From positions 1 through 64,000 of the forward strand of contig DATHKR010000283.1 of assembly GCA_035489015.1 (NCBI GenBank): a stretch of DNA of 64,000 nucleotides. Reading direction: 5' to 3'. The notes under the pieces are model-generated. The model was given only the letters and a program-made list of their open reading frames with translations. It searched no databases and was not told where the DNA came from. Source of the stretch: DATFRY01 sp035489015 (lineage in GTDB: Bacteria; Myxococcota_A; Polyangia; Haliangiales; Haliangiaceae). The position numbers and the translations under genes are program-made. This document shows positions 36,686 to 45,937 of the stretch, in pieces. Within the stretch, counting starts at the first letter, position 1; each line of letters opens with the position of its first letter.

Positions 36686-37533
36686 GCAGCACCAGGAGCC
36701 GCGCGTTCGCCGCCATTGCGGCGCTCGCCTTCATCGCCGCCGCGCCGGCCGGGCAGGCGCGCGCGGATCAGCCGGGCGCCCCCGGCACCGACGCCGATCA
36801 AAAGGCGCGCGAGCTGTTTCGCCTGGCCGAGAGCCACTACGCCGCCGGCCGCTACGAGAAGGCGGTGGCGCTCTACGACGAGGCCTACCAGCTGAGCGGG
36901 CGCGCCGAGCTCCTCCTCGCCATGGTCAACGCGTACGAGCGCATCGGCGACTACAAGCAGGCGATCGCGCGGCTGCGCGACTACCTCAAGCACCCGCGGG
37001 CGAGGAACGCCACGTCGCTGCGCGACCGGCTGCGCCGCCTCGAGAGCGCCGAGCGGGATCGCGAGTCGGAGAACGAGCGCCTGCACCGGCTCGAGCTGGC
37101 CGACCAGGAGCGGGCCAGGGAGCTGCGCCGCCTGCGCGAGGAGGACAGGCGCCCCAGCCCGACGGTGGTCGCGACCAGCCCGCCGCAGGGGCCGTCGAAC
37201 GTGCCCGCGTACCTGTTCCTGGGCGGCGGCGCGATCGGCCTGGGCGGCGCGGTCGCCTTTGGCATCGTGTCGAGGCGGGCCGGACAGGACGCCGAGGACG
37301 AGTGCAGCGACGGCGGCCTGTGCCGCGGGACCGCGCAGAAGTCGCTCGACCGCGAGCGCAAGTTCGCCCTGTTCGCCGACCTCAGCGCGGCGGTCGGGGC
37401 CGGCTCCGCGGCGGTCGGGGTCTACTTGCTCTGGAAGCACCGAGGTGAACCGCGCGAGGCCCGGAGCGCGCTGCGCATCGAACCGACCGTGGTGCCGGGC
37501 GGACTGGGGGTGGGTCTTGCAGGCGACCTCTAG
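36682..37533 (+). CDS. Exported TPR protein with coiled coil and two membrane helices
   Basis: 283 residues. Signal peptide to about residue 28 (QARA), two TPR-like helix pairs (about 40-105, SHYAAGRYEKAVALYDEAY), a charged coiled coil (about 112-158), then two hydrophobic helices (about 174-196 and 228-251) with a Cys-containing loop between them. This layout is typical of small proteins encoded next to myxobacterial kinases. The start overlaps the kinase stop by 4 bases (ATGA). It probably bridges kinase and envelope partners, an inference from its position only. Confidence 0.82.
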   Translation: MSSTRSRAFAAIAALAFIAAAPAGQARADQPGAPGTDADQKARELFRLAESHYAAGRYEKAVALYDEAYQLSGRAELLLAMVNAYERIGDYKQAIARLRDYLKHPRARNATSLRDRLRRLESAERDRESENERLHRLELADQERARELRRLREEDRRPSPTVVATSPPQGPSNVPAYLFLGGGAIGLGGAVAFGIVSRRAGQDAEDECSDGGLCRGTAQKSLDRERKFALFADLSAAVGAGSAAVGVYLLWKHRGEPREARSALRIEPTVVPGGLGVGLAGDL

Positions 37534-38983
37534 GAGTCGTGCCGGTCGTCTGGCTCCGGCGCTGGCCGCGGTGCTGGTCCTGGCGGGCGGCTGCTCGCTG
37601 ACGCGCACCGACATCAGCGAGTGCGAGAGCAACGCCGAGTGCCGGGGCGCGTTCGGGGTCGGCTTCGTGTGCAACGGCGACGGGCTGTGCGACGAGGCGG
37701 AGCCGACGCCGCGCTGCACGCAGACCTTCCCGGCCGACCTGTTCGAGAACCGATCGATCTCGCGCAATCAGATCGTGGTCGGCAACCTCATGGACCGCTC
37801 GGTCGAGACCCACGTCGCGCGCGAGCGCTCGGCCCAGCTGGCCTACGACCAGGTCAACGGCGAGGGCGGGCTCGACGGCCACGACTTCGCCGCGGTCTTC
37901 TGCACCATCGAGGAGAACCCGGACTTCGACGGGCTGACCCGGGTGGAGGCGGCGGTGTCGGCGGCCGAGTTCCTGACCGACGTGGTCGGGGTGCCCGCCA
38001 TCGTCGGCCCGGCCGCCTCGGGCGACACCCAGGAGGTCTACCTCGACGTGTCCGATCGGGGCGTGCTGCTCATCTCGCCGTCGGCGACCAGCCCGGCGCT
38101 GACCAGCCTCGACCCGGAGAGCGTGTCGAACGAGTCGCCCGGCCGGCTGTGGCGGACCGCGGCCTCGGACGCGCTGCAGGGCTCGGTCATCGCCTCCGAC
38201 ATGCTCGAGCCCGGCGAGGGGCGCGAGGTCGCGGTCAGCTCGGTCGCGGCGATCCACGAGGTCGGCGCCTACGGCGACGGGCTGTACGAGGTGTTCGCCC
38301 GCGAGTTCCAGGCCGGCGGCGGCTCGGTCCAGGAGTTCCCGTTCGACGGCGCGGGGCAGCTGTCCGACGCGGTCGGCAACGTCGCGCTGTCGTCCGCCGA
38401 GGAGGTGCTGTTCATCTCCAGCCAGGCGACCGACATCGCCATGTTCCTCGACTCGGCCGCCAAGCTGGGCGGGTTCGACGGCAAGGGCATCTTCCTGACC
38501 GACGCGGCGGCCAACCCGGATGTCCTGTCGAGCGCCGACTCGAGCCGCTTCGACCAGGTCCGCGCCACCCGCCCGGCCCCGCTCGACGAGAACGCGGACC
38601 TGGTCTACGCCAGCTTCATCGCCGCCTACACCGCGGCGTTCCGCGACGACGTGCGCTCCTTCTCGTTCGCGGCCAACGCCTACGACGCCGCCTGGCTGGT
38701 CATCTACGGCGCCGCGTGGGCGATGTTCCGCGAGGGCGGGGAGATGACCGGCGAGAACTTCGCGCGCGGGCTGCGCCACATCAGCAGCGGCGACGACATC
38801 GAGGTCCGCCCGAGCGGGTGGGTATCGGTCCAGCAGGCGTTCCGCGAGGGCACCTCGATCGACGCGGCCGGCGCGTCCGGCGCGCTCGACTACGATCCGG
38901 ACACCGAGGAGACCTCGGCCGACATCCAGGTCTGGCGCATCGAGGGCCGCGCGGCGACCGGGATCTACTCGGTCAGGCCGTAG
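37517..38983 (+). CDS. Lipoprotein resembling receptor-type ABC substrate-binding proteins
   Basis: 488 residues from an inferred TTG start at 37517, overlapping the TPR gene by 17 bases. The signal peptide ends in AGGC (Cys26). A short Cys-rich EGF-like stretch (30-65) precedes a periplasmic-binding-protein type 1 fold (about 85-475), with QIVVGNLMDRS, RSAQLAYDQVNGEGGLDG, VPAIVGPAASGDT and FSFAANAYDAAWLVIYGAA, as in branched-chain amino-acid receptors. No permease or ATPase gene is nearby, so it probably works as a sensor with the kinase rather than in transport. The start choice is uncertain because no good ATG is available. Confidence 0.8.
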   Translation: MQATSRSRAGRLAPALAAVLVLAGGCSLTRTDISECESNAECRGAFGVGFVCNGDGLCDEAEPTPRCTQTFPADLFENRSISRNQIVVGNLMDRSVETHVARERSAQLAYDQVNGEGGLDGHDFAAVFCTIEENPDFDGLTRVEAAVSAAEFLTDVVGVPAIVGPAASGDTQEVYLDVSDRGVLLISPSATSPALTSLDPESVSNESPGRLWRTAASDALQGSVIASDMLEPGEGREVAVSSVAAIHEVGAYGDGLYEVFAREFQAGGGSVQEFPFDGAGQLSDAVGNVALSSAEEVLFISSQATDIAMFLDSAAKLGGFDGKGIFLTDAAANPDVLSSADSSRFDQVRATRPAPLDENADLVYASFIAAYTAAFRDDVRSFSFAANAYDAAWLVIYGAAWAMFREGGEMTGENFARGLRHISSGDDIEVRPSGWVSVQQAFREGTSIDAAGASGALDYDPDTEETSADIQVWRIEGRAATGIYSVRP

Positions 38984-39009
38984 CCGCGCCGCCGCGCTAG
39001 AGTCAGCGG

Positions 39010-39645
39010 GTGAAGCTCGACGATCTGCGGCGCGAGTACGCCGGGGCGCCGCTCGAGGAAGGCCTCGCCGGCGACGATCCGCTGGCCCTGTTCGAGCGAT
39101 GGCTCGCCGAGGCGATCGCCGCCGAGGTGCCGTTCGCCGACGGCATGGTCCTGGCCACCGCCGCGCCGGACGGCCAGCCGGCCGCGCGCGTGGTGCTGCT
39201 GAAGGGGGTCGGCGCCGGCGGCCTGGTCTTCCACTCGAACTACGAGAGCCGCAAGGGCGAGGAGCTGGCCAGAAATCCGGCCGCCGCGCTCCTGTTCTGG
39301 TGGCCGCCGCTCCACCGCCAGGTGCGGGTCGAGGGCCGGGTCGAGCGGCTCGACGCCGCCGCGTCGGATGCCTACTTCGCGACCCGCCCGCGCTCGAGCA
39401 ACCTGTCGGCCATGGCCTCGGCCCAGAGCCGGGTGGTCGAGGGCCGGGCCGCGCTCGAGCGAGGCGTGGCCGAGGTCGAACAGGCGTGGGAGGGGCGCGA
39501 CCTCGAGCGGCCGGCCGGGTGGGGCGGCTACCGGCTGATCCCGCACACCTTCGAGTTCTGGCAGGGACGCCCGGATCGCCTTCACGACCGCCTGCGCTAC
39601 CACCGCGCCGCCGAGGGCTGGACACGAGAGCGCCTCTATCCATAA
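39010..39645 (+). CDS. pdxH: Pyridoxamine 5'-phosphate oxidase
   Basis: 211 residues, GTG start. The FMN enzyme oxidises pyridoxamine or pyridoxine phosphate to pyridoxal phosphate. It has the FMN-binding region with AARVVLLKGVG, VFHSNYESRKGEELARNP, LFWWPPLHRQVRVEGRVE, the dimerisation element and the C-terminal PEFWQGR-type motif, here FEFWQGRPDRLHDRLRY. Normal length. It lies 26 bases after the ligand-binding lipoprotein stop and 34 bases before an acyl-CoA dehydrogenase. Confidence 0.94.
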   Translation: MKLDDLRREYAGAPLEEGLAGDDPLALFERWLAEAIAAEVPFADGMVLATAAPDGQPAARVVLLKGVGAGGLVFHSNYESRKGEELARNPAAALLFWWPPLHRQVRVEGRVERLDAAASDAYFATRPRSSNLSAMASAQSRVVEGRAALERGVAEVEQAWEGRDLERPAGWGGYRLIPHTFEFWQGRPDRLHDRLRYHRAAEGWTRERLYP

Positions 39646-39648
39646 AAT
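39619..39648 (+). promoter_or_regulatory. Candidate promoter of the downstream acyl-CoA dehydrogenase
   Basis: TGGACA (39619-39624), five of six to consensus, is followed after 18 bases by TAAAAT (39643-39648), also five of six. It lies at the end of pdxH and its -10 element abuts the palindrome at 39648-39661. This is a well-matched pair by eye in a GC-rich background. Confidence 0.45.
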
Positions 39649-39661
39649 GAAATCAATTTCA
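39648..39661. promoter_or_regulatory. Palindrome TGAAAT-CA-ATTTCA, candidate operator
   Basis: A perfect 6+6 inverted repeat with a 2-base centre, in an AT-rich island between pdxH and the acyl-CoA dehydrogenase. It begins on the last base of the candidate -10 box and covers the expected transcription start, where a repressor would block initiation. A TetR- or GntR-type fatty-acid responsive regulator is a guess; no such gene is in the window. Confidence 0.45.
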
Positions 39662-39679
39662 CGTTAGTGAGGTGCGCTG

Positions 39680-40852
<1,173 letters not shown>

Positions 40853-40920
40853 TCACCCCGCGCGTGTCGTCGCACTGCGCGTCCCAGGTGAAGCCGGTGG
40901 TCTGAGCGAAGACACGGTCC

Positions 40921-41118
40921 CACGGCCCCGACCCGTTCGACGGCTTCAAGGAGTACGGGCCGCTCATCTACAACCTGGTCTGTGACGCGCGCGTGATGCC
41001 GCAGGCGCGGCGGACGTTCCGCAACTTCTGGCTGTCGACCTCACCGCGTCGGCCCGCGGTGCTGGCCGGCGCGGGCCTGGACGGCTGGGCGCCGACGGAT
41101 CCCTGTCCGGTGCCGTAG
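40921..41118 (+). pseudogene. Remnant of a gene: frame without a start, 65 residues
   Basis: A reading frame bounded upstream by a stop (40903-40905) and ended by TAG at 41116-41118 encodes a protein-like segment, HGPDPFDGFKEYGPLIYNLV through ARRTFRNFWLSTSP to a closing DGWAPTDPCPVP. The aromatic and Cys-containing composition is unlike the out-of-frame translations around it. I find no start codon with a ribosome site, so I take it as the C-terminal tail of an old surface-protein gene. On the opposite strand at about 40857-40905 a short frame reads TTGFTWDAQCDD, which may be another fragment. Confidence 0.4.
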
Positions 41119-41135
41119 GAGCCCGAGGGCGGGGC

Positions 41136-42743
41136 TCAGTTGGCGTGGACGTCGACCGGACGATCCGGTTCGGCGCCGGTGTGGTGGTGGTCTTCCTCGA
41201 GGAGGACCACCGGCGCGGCCTCGCGGCGGCCGGGGCTCCAGTGGAGCAGCTCGCCGCGGTGGCCGCGGACGCGGAGGAAGGTGTACTGGACCCGCTCGCG
41301 CGGCAGGAGGGTGTCGGCGTTGAAGACCGCGATCCAGGTGCCGGTGTTGAAGTACCAGGCCGCCGCGCCGCCGTCGGTCTGGAGGCGGGCGATCACCTCC
41401 TCGTGGCTGTGGCCGAACGTGACCATCGGGACGCGCGACAGGTCGGCGATCTTGGCCGCCGCCCTCCGCATCCGCGGATCCTCGGCGCTGCCGGACGGCC
41501 GCATGAGGAAGTAGGCCGCCGCGCCGACCGCGCCGAGCAGGAAGAGGAAGTTGAGGGTCAGGAACAGCACCGCCTTGAAGCCGAAGCCGGCCTGCATGGT
41601 GGTGATCGCCTGGAAGCCGAGGAACCACAGCGCCGCGGCGAAGAACGCGGTCAGGAGGACGTAGCCGGTCGCCTTGACGATGCGGACCACGATCTGCCGG
41701 GCCAGCAGCGCCGCCGAGCCGTGGACCTGCTTGAGCTGATCGATGAGGTGGAGGCGCTCGCCGACCGGCGACGCGCCGACCAGCTCGCCGAGCTCGCCCT
41801 CGTGGCTCTGGCGCAGCGACTCCTCGCTGGGCGGGATCTTGGCCAGGCGGCGGAGGATCTGCAGCAGGAAGGGGACGTGCACGGTGGCGACCCGGGCCAG
41901 GAGGCGCGGCCGGTTGAGCAGGAGCCAGCGGAAGTAGCGGAAGTTGGATCGCGAGTTCGGCACGATGAAGGTGATGCTGCCGAACGAGTTGTAGAGGTAT
42001 CGCTGGAAGAACGTGCCCAGCGGGAGGTCGACCTCCTTGCGGTGGACGTCCTCGGGCAGGCCGGCCGCGTCGCGCCGCAGCGGGTACTTGAACGCGTTCT
42101 CCGGGTCGTACTGGCAGCCGTGCTCGATCCAGATCCGACCCGGCTCGTGGTGGAACCAGCTCTCGAAGCGGAGGCCGTTCATCGCGCGCGCGGCCGCCTC
42201 GGTGGCCCCGCTGCCCACCCCGGCGATGCGCACCAGCTCGGCGTGGAGCGCGGTGCGCACCTCGTCGCGCACCGCCTCCCACTGCATCTCCGGGTCGTGG
42301 TTGCCGGGCAGGATCACCAGCTCGTTGCCGGCGGCCAGCACCTCGGCCAGCCCGCGCACGAACAGCGGATGTCCGTCGAGGATGTGGCGCACGGTCAGCG
42401 CGGCCTCGGCCGGGACCAGCGCCTGGTTGTAGCGCGGCCAGTGCCCGGCGGCCGGGGTGACGGCCGGCTCCGGCTCGATGCGCAGGAGATCGAAGGTGTC
42501 GCCGTTCAGGACCAGCTTGAGGCGATCGCCGCGCGCACGCGTGCCGGCCACCAGGTCGGAGCAGAAGTGGTGGAAGTCGTCGTCGTAGAAGAACGCCTCG
42601 AGCCGGTGGTAGCGCCCGGTGTCCGGGTTCTTGCCCCGGCCCAGGTGCAGGTCGCTCACCACGACGATGTCGTGAAGCCGCGGAACCGCCGACCCGACGC
42701 TCGGCCCCGCACCGCCGCGCCCTTCGCTCTCGCGAGACGACAC
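41136..42743 (-). CDS. Calcineurin-type metallophosphoesterase with inserted membrane helices
   Basis: 535 residues. All metal-binding motifs are visible: DLH at 31-33 (VVVSDLHLG), NGD at 80-82, GNHD at 147-150, H208 in WIEHG, and GHSH at 444-447. Between GNHD and GHSH lie about 290 residues, including two membrane helices (about 360-382 and 390-413). Such an insertion inside the catalytic fold is uncommon and would hold the active site at the inner face of the membrane. The substrate could be a lipid phosphate or nucleotide. The start region has several possible Met/Val; the first is used here. Confidence 0.85.
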   Translation of the reverse strand: MSSRESEGRGGAGPSVGSAVPRLHDIVVVSDLHLGRGKNPDTGRYHRLEAFFYDDDFHHFCSDLVAGTRARGDRLKLVLNGDTFDLLRIEPEPAVTPAAGHWPRYNQALVPAEAALTVRHILDGHPLFVRGLAEVLAAGNELVILPGNHDPEMQWEAVRDEVRTALHAELVRIAGVGSGATEAAARAMNGLRFESWFHHEPGRIWIEHGCQYDPENAFKYPLRRDAAGLPEDVHRKEVDLPLGTFFQRYLYNSFGSITFIVPNSRSNFRYFRWLLLNRPRLLARVATVHVPFLLQILRRLAKIPPSEESLRQSHEGELGELVGASPVGERLHLIDQLKQVHGSAALLARQIVVRIVKATGYVLLTAFFAAALWFLGFQAITTMQAGFGFKAVLFLTLNFLFLLGAVGAAAYFLMRPSGSAEDPRMRRAAAKIADLSRVPMVTFGHSHEEVIARLQTDGGAAAWYFNTGTWIAVFNADTLLPRERVQYTFLRVRGHRGELLHWSPGRREAAPVVLLEEDHHHTGAEPDRPVDVHAN

Positions 42744-42818
42744 GCGAGCATCTTACCGCGTGGCGCGCCGCCCGCGGGCTCGGGGGGTGAGCGCTCCTCT
42801 GCGTGTTACGATCTCCCC

Positions 42819-43538
42819 GTGGACCGCGATGGATTCCGAGAGGCGCTCCTTCAGGTGATGGAGCGCAAGGATCACTGGGCCTGGCGTCTGTTCACCTCCG
42901 GTCAGGTCGCCCGCGAGCGCATGCACATCCACTTCGAGCAGGAGTATGCGGTCTACGTGCGGGACTTCCCGGTGATGGTCGGCTGGGCCTATGTCCAGTG
43001 TCCGATCGCCGGGGCCCGGCGCGAGTTGATCGAGAACGCGTTCGAGGAGGAGACCGGCAAGCTGGTGGCCGGGCGCCCGCATCCGGAGCTATTCCTCGAG
43101 TACCCGCGCGGGCTCGGCATGGACCTCTCTCGCTTCGAGGAGGTCGAGCTCCTGCCCGGATCGGCCGCCTATCGCGCGGTCCTCGACGAGCTGACCCGAC
43201 GGCGAGGCTGGGAGATCGCCGCGGCGATCGCGACGCTGTTCATCGAGGGGACCCCGTACGACCGCGGCGAGCTCGACCACAGCGCGCCGCGCCGGCCGGA
43301 GCCGCCGCTCGAGCGTCACCCCCTGGTGGTGCACTACGGCCTGCCGATCGAGTCGCTCGCGCTGACCAGGGCGCACCGCACGGTCGAGGGCAGCCACCGG
43401 CAGGCCGCCTGGTCGGTGATCCTCGATCACGTGGCGGAGGGCGCGCGGCCCGCCGTGGTCGACGCGATGGAGCGCGCGCTGGTCGGGTGGCTGGAGTTCC
43501 GCGACGGCGTCTCCGCGGCGTGCGGGCTTTCGCGCTGA
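42819..43538 (+). CDS. Haem-oxygenase-like / iron-containing redox enzyme family protein
   Basis: 239 residues, GTG start. It shows the helical fold of the TENA/PqqC/haem-oxygenase-like superfamily. Candidate metal ligands of the diiron (HDO) kind are visible: RMHIHFEQEYAVYVRDFP in helix 1, IENAFEEETG, HPELFLEY, then HRTVEGSHRQAAW in helix 6. Members include oxygenases that act on amino acids, fatty acids or cofactors. Neither substrate nor partner is evident; it sits between a metallophosphoesterase (divergent) and a membrane cytochrome gene. Confidence 0.8.
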   Translation: MDRDGFREALLQVMERKDHWAWRLFTSGQVARERMHIHFEQEYAVYVRDFPVMVGWAYVQCPIAGARRELIENAFEEETGKLVAGRPHPELFLEYPRGLGMDLSRFEEVELLPGSAAYRAVLDELTRRRGWEIAAAIATLFIEGTPYDRGELDHSAPRRPEPPLERHPLVVHYGLPIESLALTRAHRTVEGSHRQAAWSVILDHVAEGARPAVVDAMERALVGWLEFRDGVSAACGLSR

Positions 43539-43598
43539 CCCGCCGCGGTTGCCGGCCGCGCGCGTAACCGCCCGCGACCCGCGTCGTATAGTGAGGCG

Positions 43599-44786
43599 AT
43601 GCCGATCTCGGTGACCGCCACGCTCGGGGTCCTCTTCCTGATCCTGTCGTTCGTGTCGACGTTCCTGATGTTCCGCTTCTGGGGCTATCCGTACGACAAG
43701 GAGCGGCGGAAGAGCGATTGCCCGCAGTGGAAGATGAACATCCACCGCGCGGTCGGCTACTCGTACGCGGCGATCTACGTGGTGATGATGACGCAGATGG
43801 TGCCGCGCCTGTGGGAGTACCAGGTCGAGCTCCCGGCCCGCACGGTCGCGCACATCATGCTCGGCTTCACCATCGGCGTGATCCTGATCCTGAAGATCTC
43901 GATCCTGCGCTGGTTCCGCCACTTCGAGGAGTGGATGCCGATCCTCGGGGTCGCGCTGCTCACCTGCACGGTGCTGCTGACCGGGCTGTCGCTGCCGTTC
44001 GTGGTGCGCGAGCAGGCGGTCGCCAGCAGCGAGGAGACGTTCAGCCCGGGCAACCGGCAGCGGGTGCGCGCGCTGCTCGCCACCGCCGGGCTGCCGGCCG
44101 GGACAGACCTCGACGCGCTATCGAGCCCGCGCAAGCTGCGCTACGGGCGGCGGGTCCTGCTCGAGGAGTGCACGTTCTGTCACGACCTGCGCACCGCGAT
44201 CTCGCGGCCGCGCACGCCGCAGGACTGGGTCCGCACGGTCGACCGCATGGCCGAGAAGCCGACCCTGGGCCCGCGCATCGCCGAGGAGGAGGCGCGCTCG
44301 GTGGCGGCCTACCTCATCGCGATCACGCCGGAGCTGCAGCGCTCGGCCAAGGCCAAGCGGGCCGAGGACATGGAGAAGCAGGAGTCGGTCGAGGCCGCCG
44401 GCGAGATGGGCGACGACGACGGCGCGGCGAGCGCGAGCGCGAGCGGCGCCGAGCCTGGCGCGCCCGAGCCTGGCGCCGCCGAGCCTGGCACGCCCGAGCC
44501 TGGCGCGCCCGCCGCCGCCGCAGGCGAGCCGACCGCGCCGCCGAAGCCGCGCGCCAGGCGCCCGCCGCCGGAGCCGGCCGCCGCGCGCAAGGCGTTCGAG
44601 GCGACCTGCTCGCGCTGTCACGGGCTCGGCGACGTCGACGACTCGCCGCCGCGCACCGCGGCGCAGGTCCGCGCGCTCATCAAGCGCATGGCCGAGAACG
44701 GGATGGAGGCGAGCCGCAAGGACCTCGAGCTCATCCGCTACCACCTGACCCGCACGTACGTGGAGAAGAAGGGCGCCTCGCTCTGA
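43599..44786 (+). CDS. Membrane cytochrome with b561-like helices and two c-type haem sites
   Basis: 395 residues. Four membrane helices (about 5-25, 48-68, 82-104, 112-134) carry His49 and His85 in positions suiting a b-type haem. A periplasmic part follows with two CxxCH motifs (C191-H195 and C337-H341). Between them lies an Ala/Glu/Pro repeat linker of EPGAP-like units (about 284-304) that spaces the two haem domains. The architecture suggests an electron carrier linking the quinone pool to a periplasmic acceptor; this role is inferred. It is preceded by the diiron-like gene by 60 bases and convergent with the trans-sulfuration gene. Confidence 0.85.
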   Translation: MPISVTATLGVLFLILSFVSTFLMFRFWGYPYDKERRKSDCPQWKMNIHRAVGYSYAAIYVVMMTQMVPRLWEYQVELPARTVAHIMLGFTIGVILILKISILRWFRHFEEWMPILGVALLTCTVLLTGLSLPFVVREQAVASSEETFSPGNRQRVRALLATAGLPAGTDLDALSSPRKLRYGRRVLLEECTFCHDLRTAISRPRTPQDWVRTVDRMAEKPTLGPRIAEEEARSVAAYLIAITPELQRSAKAKRAEDMEKQESVEAAGEMGDDDGAASASASGAEPGAPEPGAAEPGTPEPGAPAAAAGEPTAPPKPRARRPPPEPAAARKAFEATCSRCHGLGDVDDSPPRTAAQVRALIKRMAENGMEASRKDLELIRYHLTRTYVEKKGASL

Positions 44787-44809
44787 TCGATCGTCCGGGC
44801 TTGCCGGGC

Positions 44810-45928
44810 TCAGCCGCGCAGCGCCTGGTCGAGATCGGCGATCAGGTCGTCCGGGTGCTCGAGCCCGATCGACAGGCGCAGGAGATCCGGCTCCGTCGGT
44901 GAGTCGGGCCCCTCGACCGATTCGCGGTGCTCGCACAGGCTCTCGGTCGAGCCCAGGCTGGTCGCGTTGCGGAGCAGGCGCAGTCGCCCGGCCGCGGCCA
45001 GCGCCCGGGCCCGCCCGCCCCGCACCCGCAGCGACAGCATCCCGCCGAACGCCTTCATCTGGGTCGCGGCCAGTCGGTGGTGCGGGTGGTCGGCCAGCCC
45101 CGGGTAGTTGACCTGCTCGACCGCCGGGTGGGCGGCGAGCGCCTCGGCCACCGCCGCGGCCGAGCGGCAGTGCCACTCCATCCGGCAGGCCAGCGTGCGC
45201 AGCCCGCGCAGCACCAGCCACGACGACATCGGCGAGGCCACCGCGCCGTGGAGCATCCGCTGCCCGCCCAGCGTCGCCAGCAGCTCCGCGTCGCCGCCGA
45301 TCACCAGCGCGCCGGCCTGCACGTCGCTGTGCCCGCCCATGTACTTGGTGCACGAGTGGAGGACCACGTGGGCGCCGAGCGCGATCGGCCGCTGCAGGAT
45401 CGGCGTGGCGAAGGTACCGTCCACGACCAGGACGGCGCCGGCCCCGCGGGCCAGCTCCGCCACGCCGGCGATGTCGGCGATCCGGATGTGCGGGTTCGAC
45501 GGGGTCTCGATCCACACGCAGCGGGTGCCCGGGCGCAGCGCGCCGCGCACCGCTTCCAGCCGGGTGGCGTCGACCAGGCTCACCTCGAACCCGATCCGCG
45601 CGCCCAGCTCGCGGGCCAGCGTGCGGACCGAGAAGTAGGTGTCGTCGGCCAGGACCAGGTGCGAGCCGCGCGGCAGCGCGGTCATGAGCGCCGCCGCCGC
45701 CGCCATGCCGGAGCCGTACACCAGGCACCGGTCGCCGCCGTCGAGCGCGGTCAGCGCGCGCTCGAGCCGGTCCTGGGTCGGGTTGCCGTACCGGCTGTAC
45801 AGGTAGCCGTCGAGCTCGCGCGAGTCGGGCGGGTGCTCGAAGGTGGTGCTGAGGTGGATGGGCGGCGCCAGCGCGCGAGTCTCATCCGGCTCCGCCCCCG
45901 CGTGAACCGCCAGCGTCTCGATCCTCAT
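44810..45928 (-). CDS. PLP-dependent trans-sulfuration enzyme (cystathionine gamma-synthase/lyase family)
   Basis: 372 residues. It belongs to the Cys/Met-metabolism PLP family: LAPPIHLSTTFEHP, YSRYGNPTQDRLE, YGSGMAAAAALM, ETPSNPHIRIADI, the PLP lysine in HSCTKYMGGHSD, and NATSLGSTESL and LRLSIGLEHPDDLI at the end. Synthase, lyase and methionine gamma-lyase cannot be separated safely by eye. It is the last gene of a five-gene minus-strand run, 9 bases after the preceding lipoprotein. Confidence 0.92.
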   Translation of the reverse strand: MRIETLAVHAGAEPDETRALAPPIHLSTTFEHPPDSRELDGYLYSRYGNPTQDRLERALTALDGGDRCLVYGSGMAAAAALMTALPRGSHLVLADDTYFSVRTLARELGARIGFEVSLVDATRLEAVRGALRPGTRCVWIETPSNPHIRIADIAGVAELARGAGAVLVVDGTFATPILQRPIALGAHVVLHSCTKYMGGHSDVQAGALVIGGDAELLATLGGQRMLHGAVASPMSSWLVLRGLRTLACRMEWHCRSAAAVAEALAAHPAVEQVNYPGLADHPHHRLAATQMKAFGGMLSLRVRGGRARALAAAGRLRLLRNATSLGSTESLCEHRESVEGPDSPTEPDLLRLSIGLEHPDDLIADLDQALRG

Positions 45929-45937
45929 GCGCCGATT

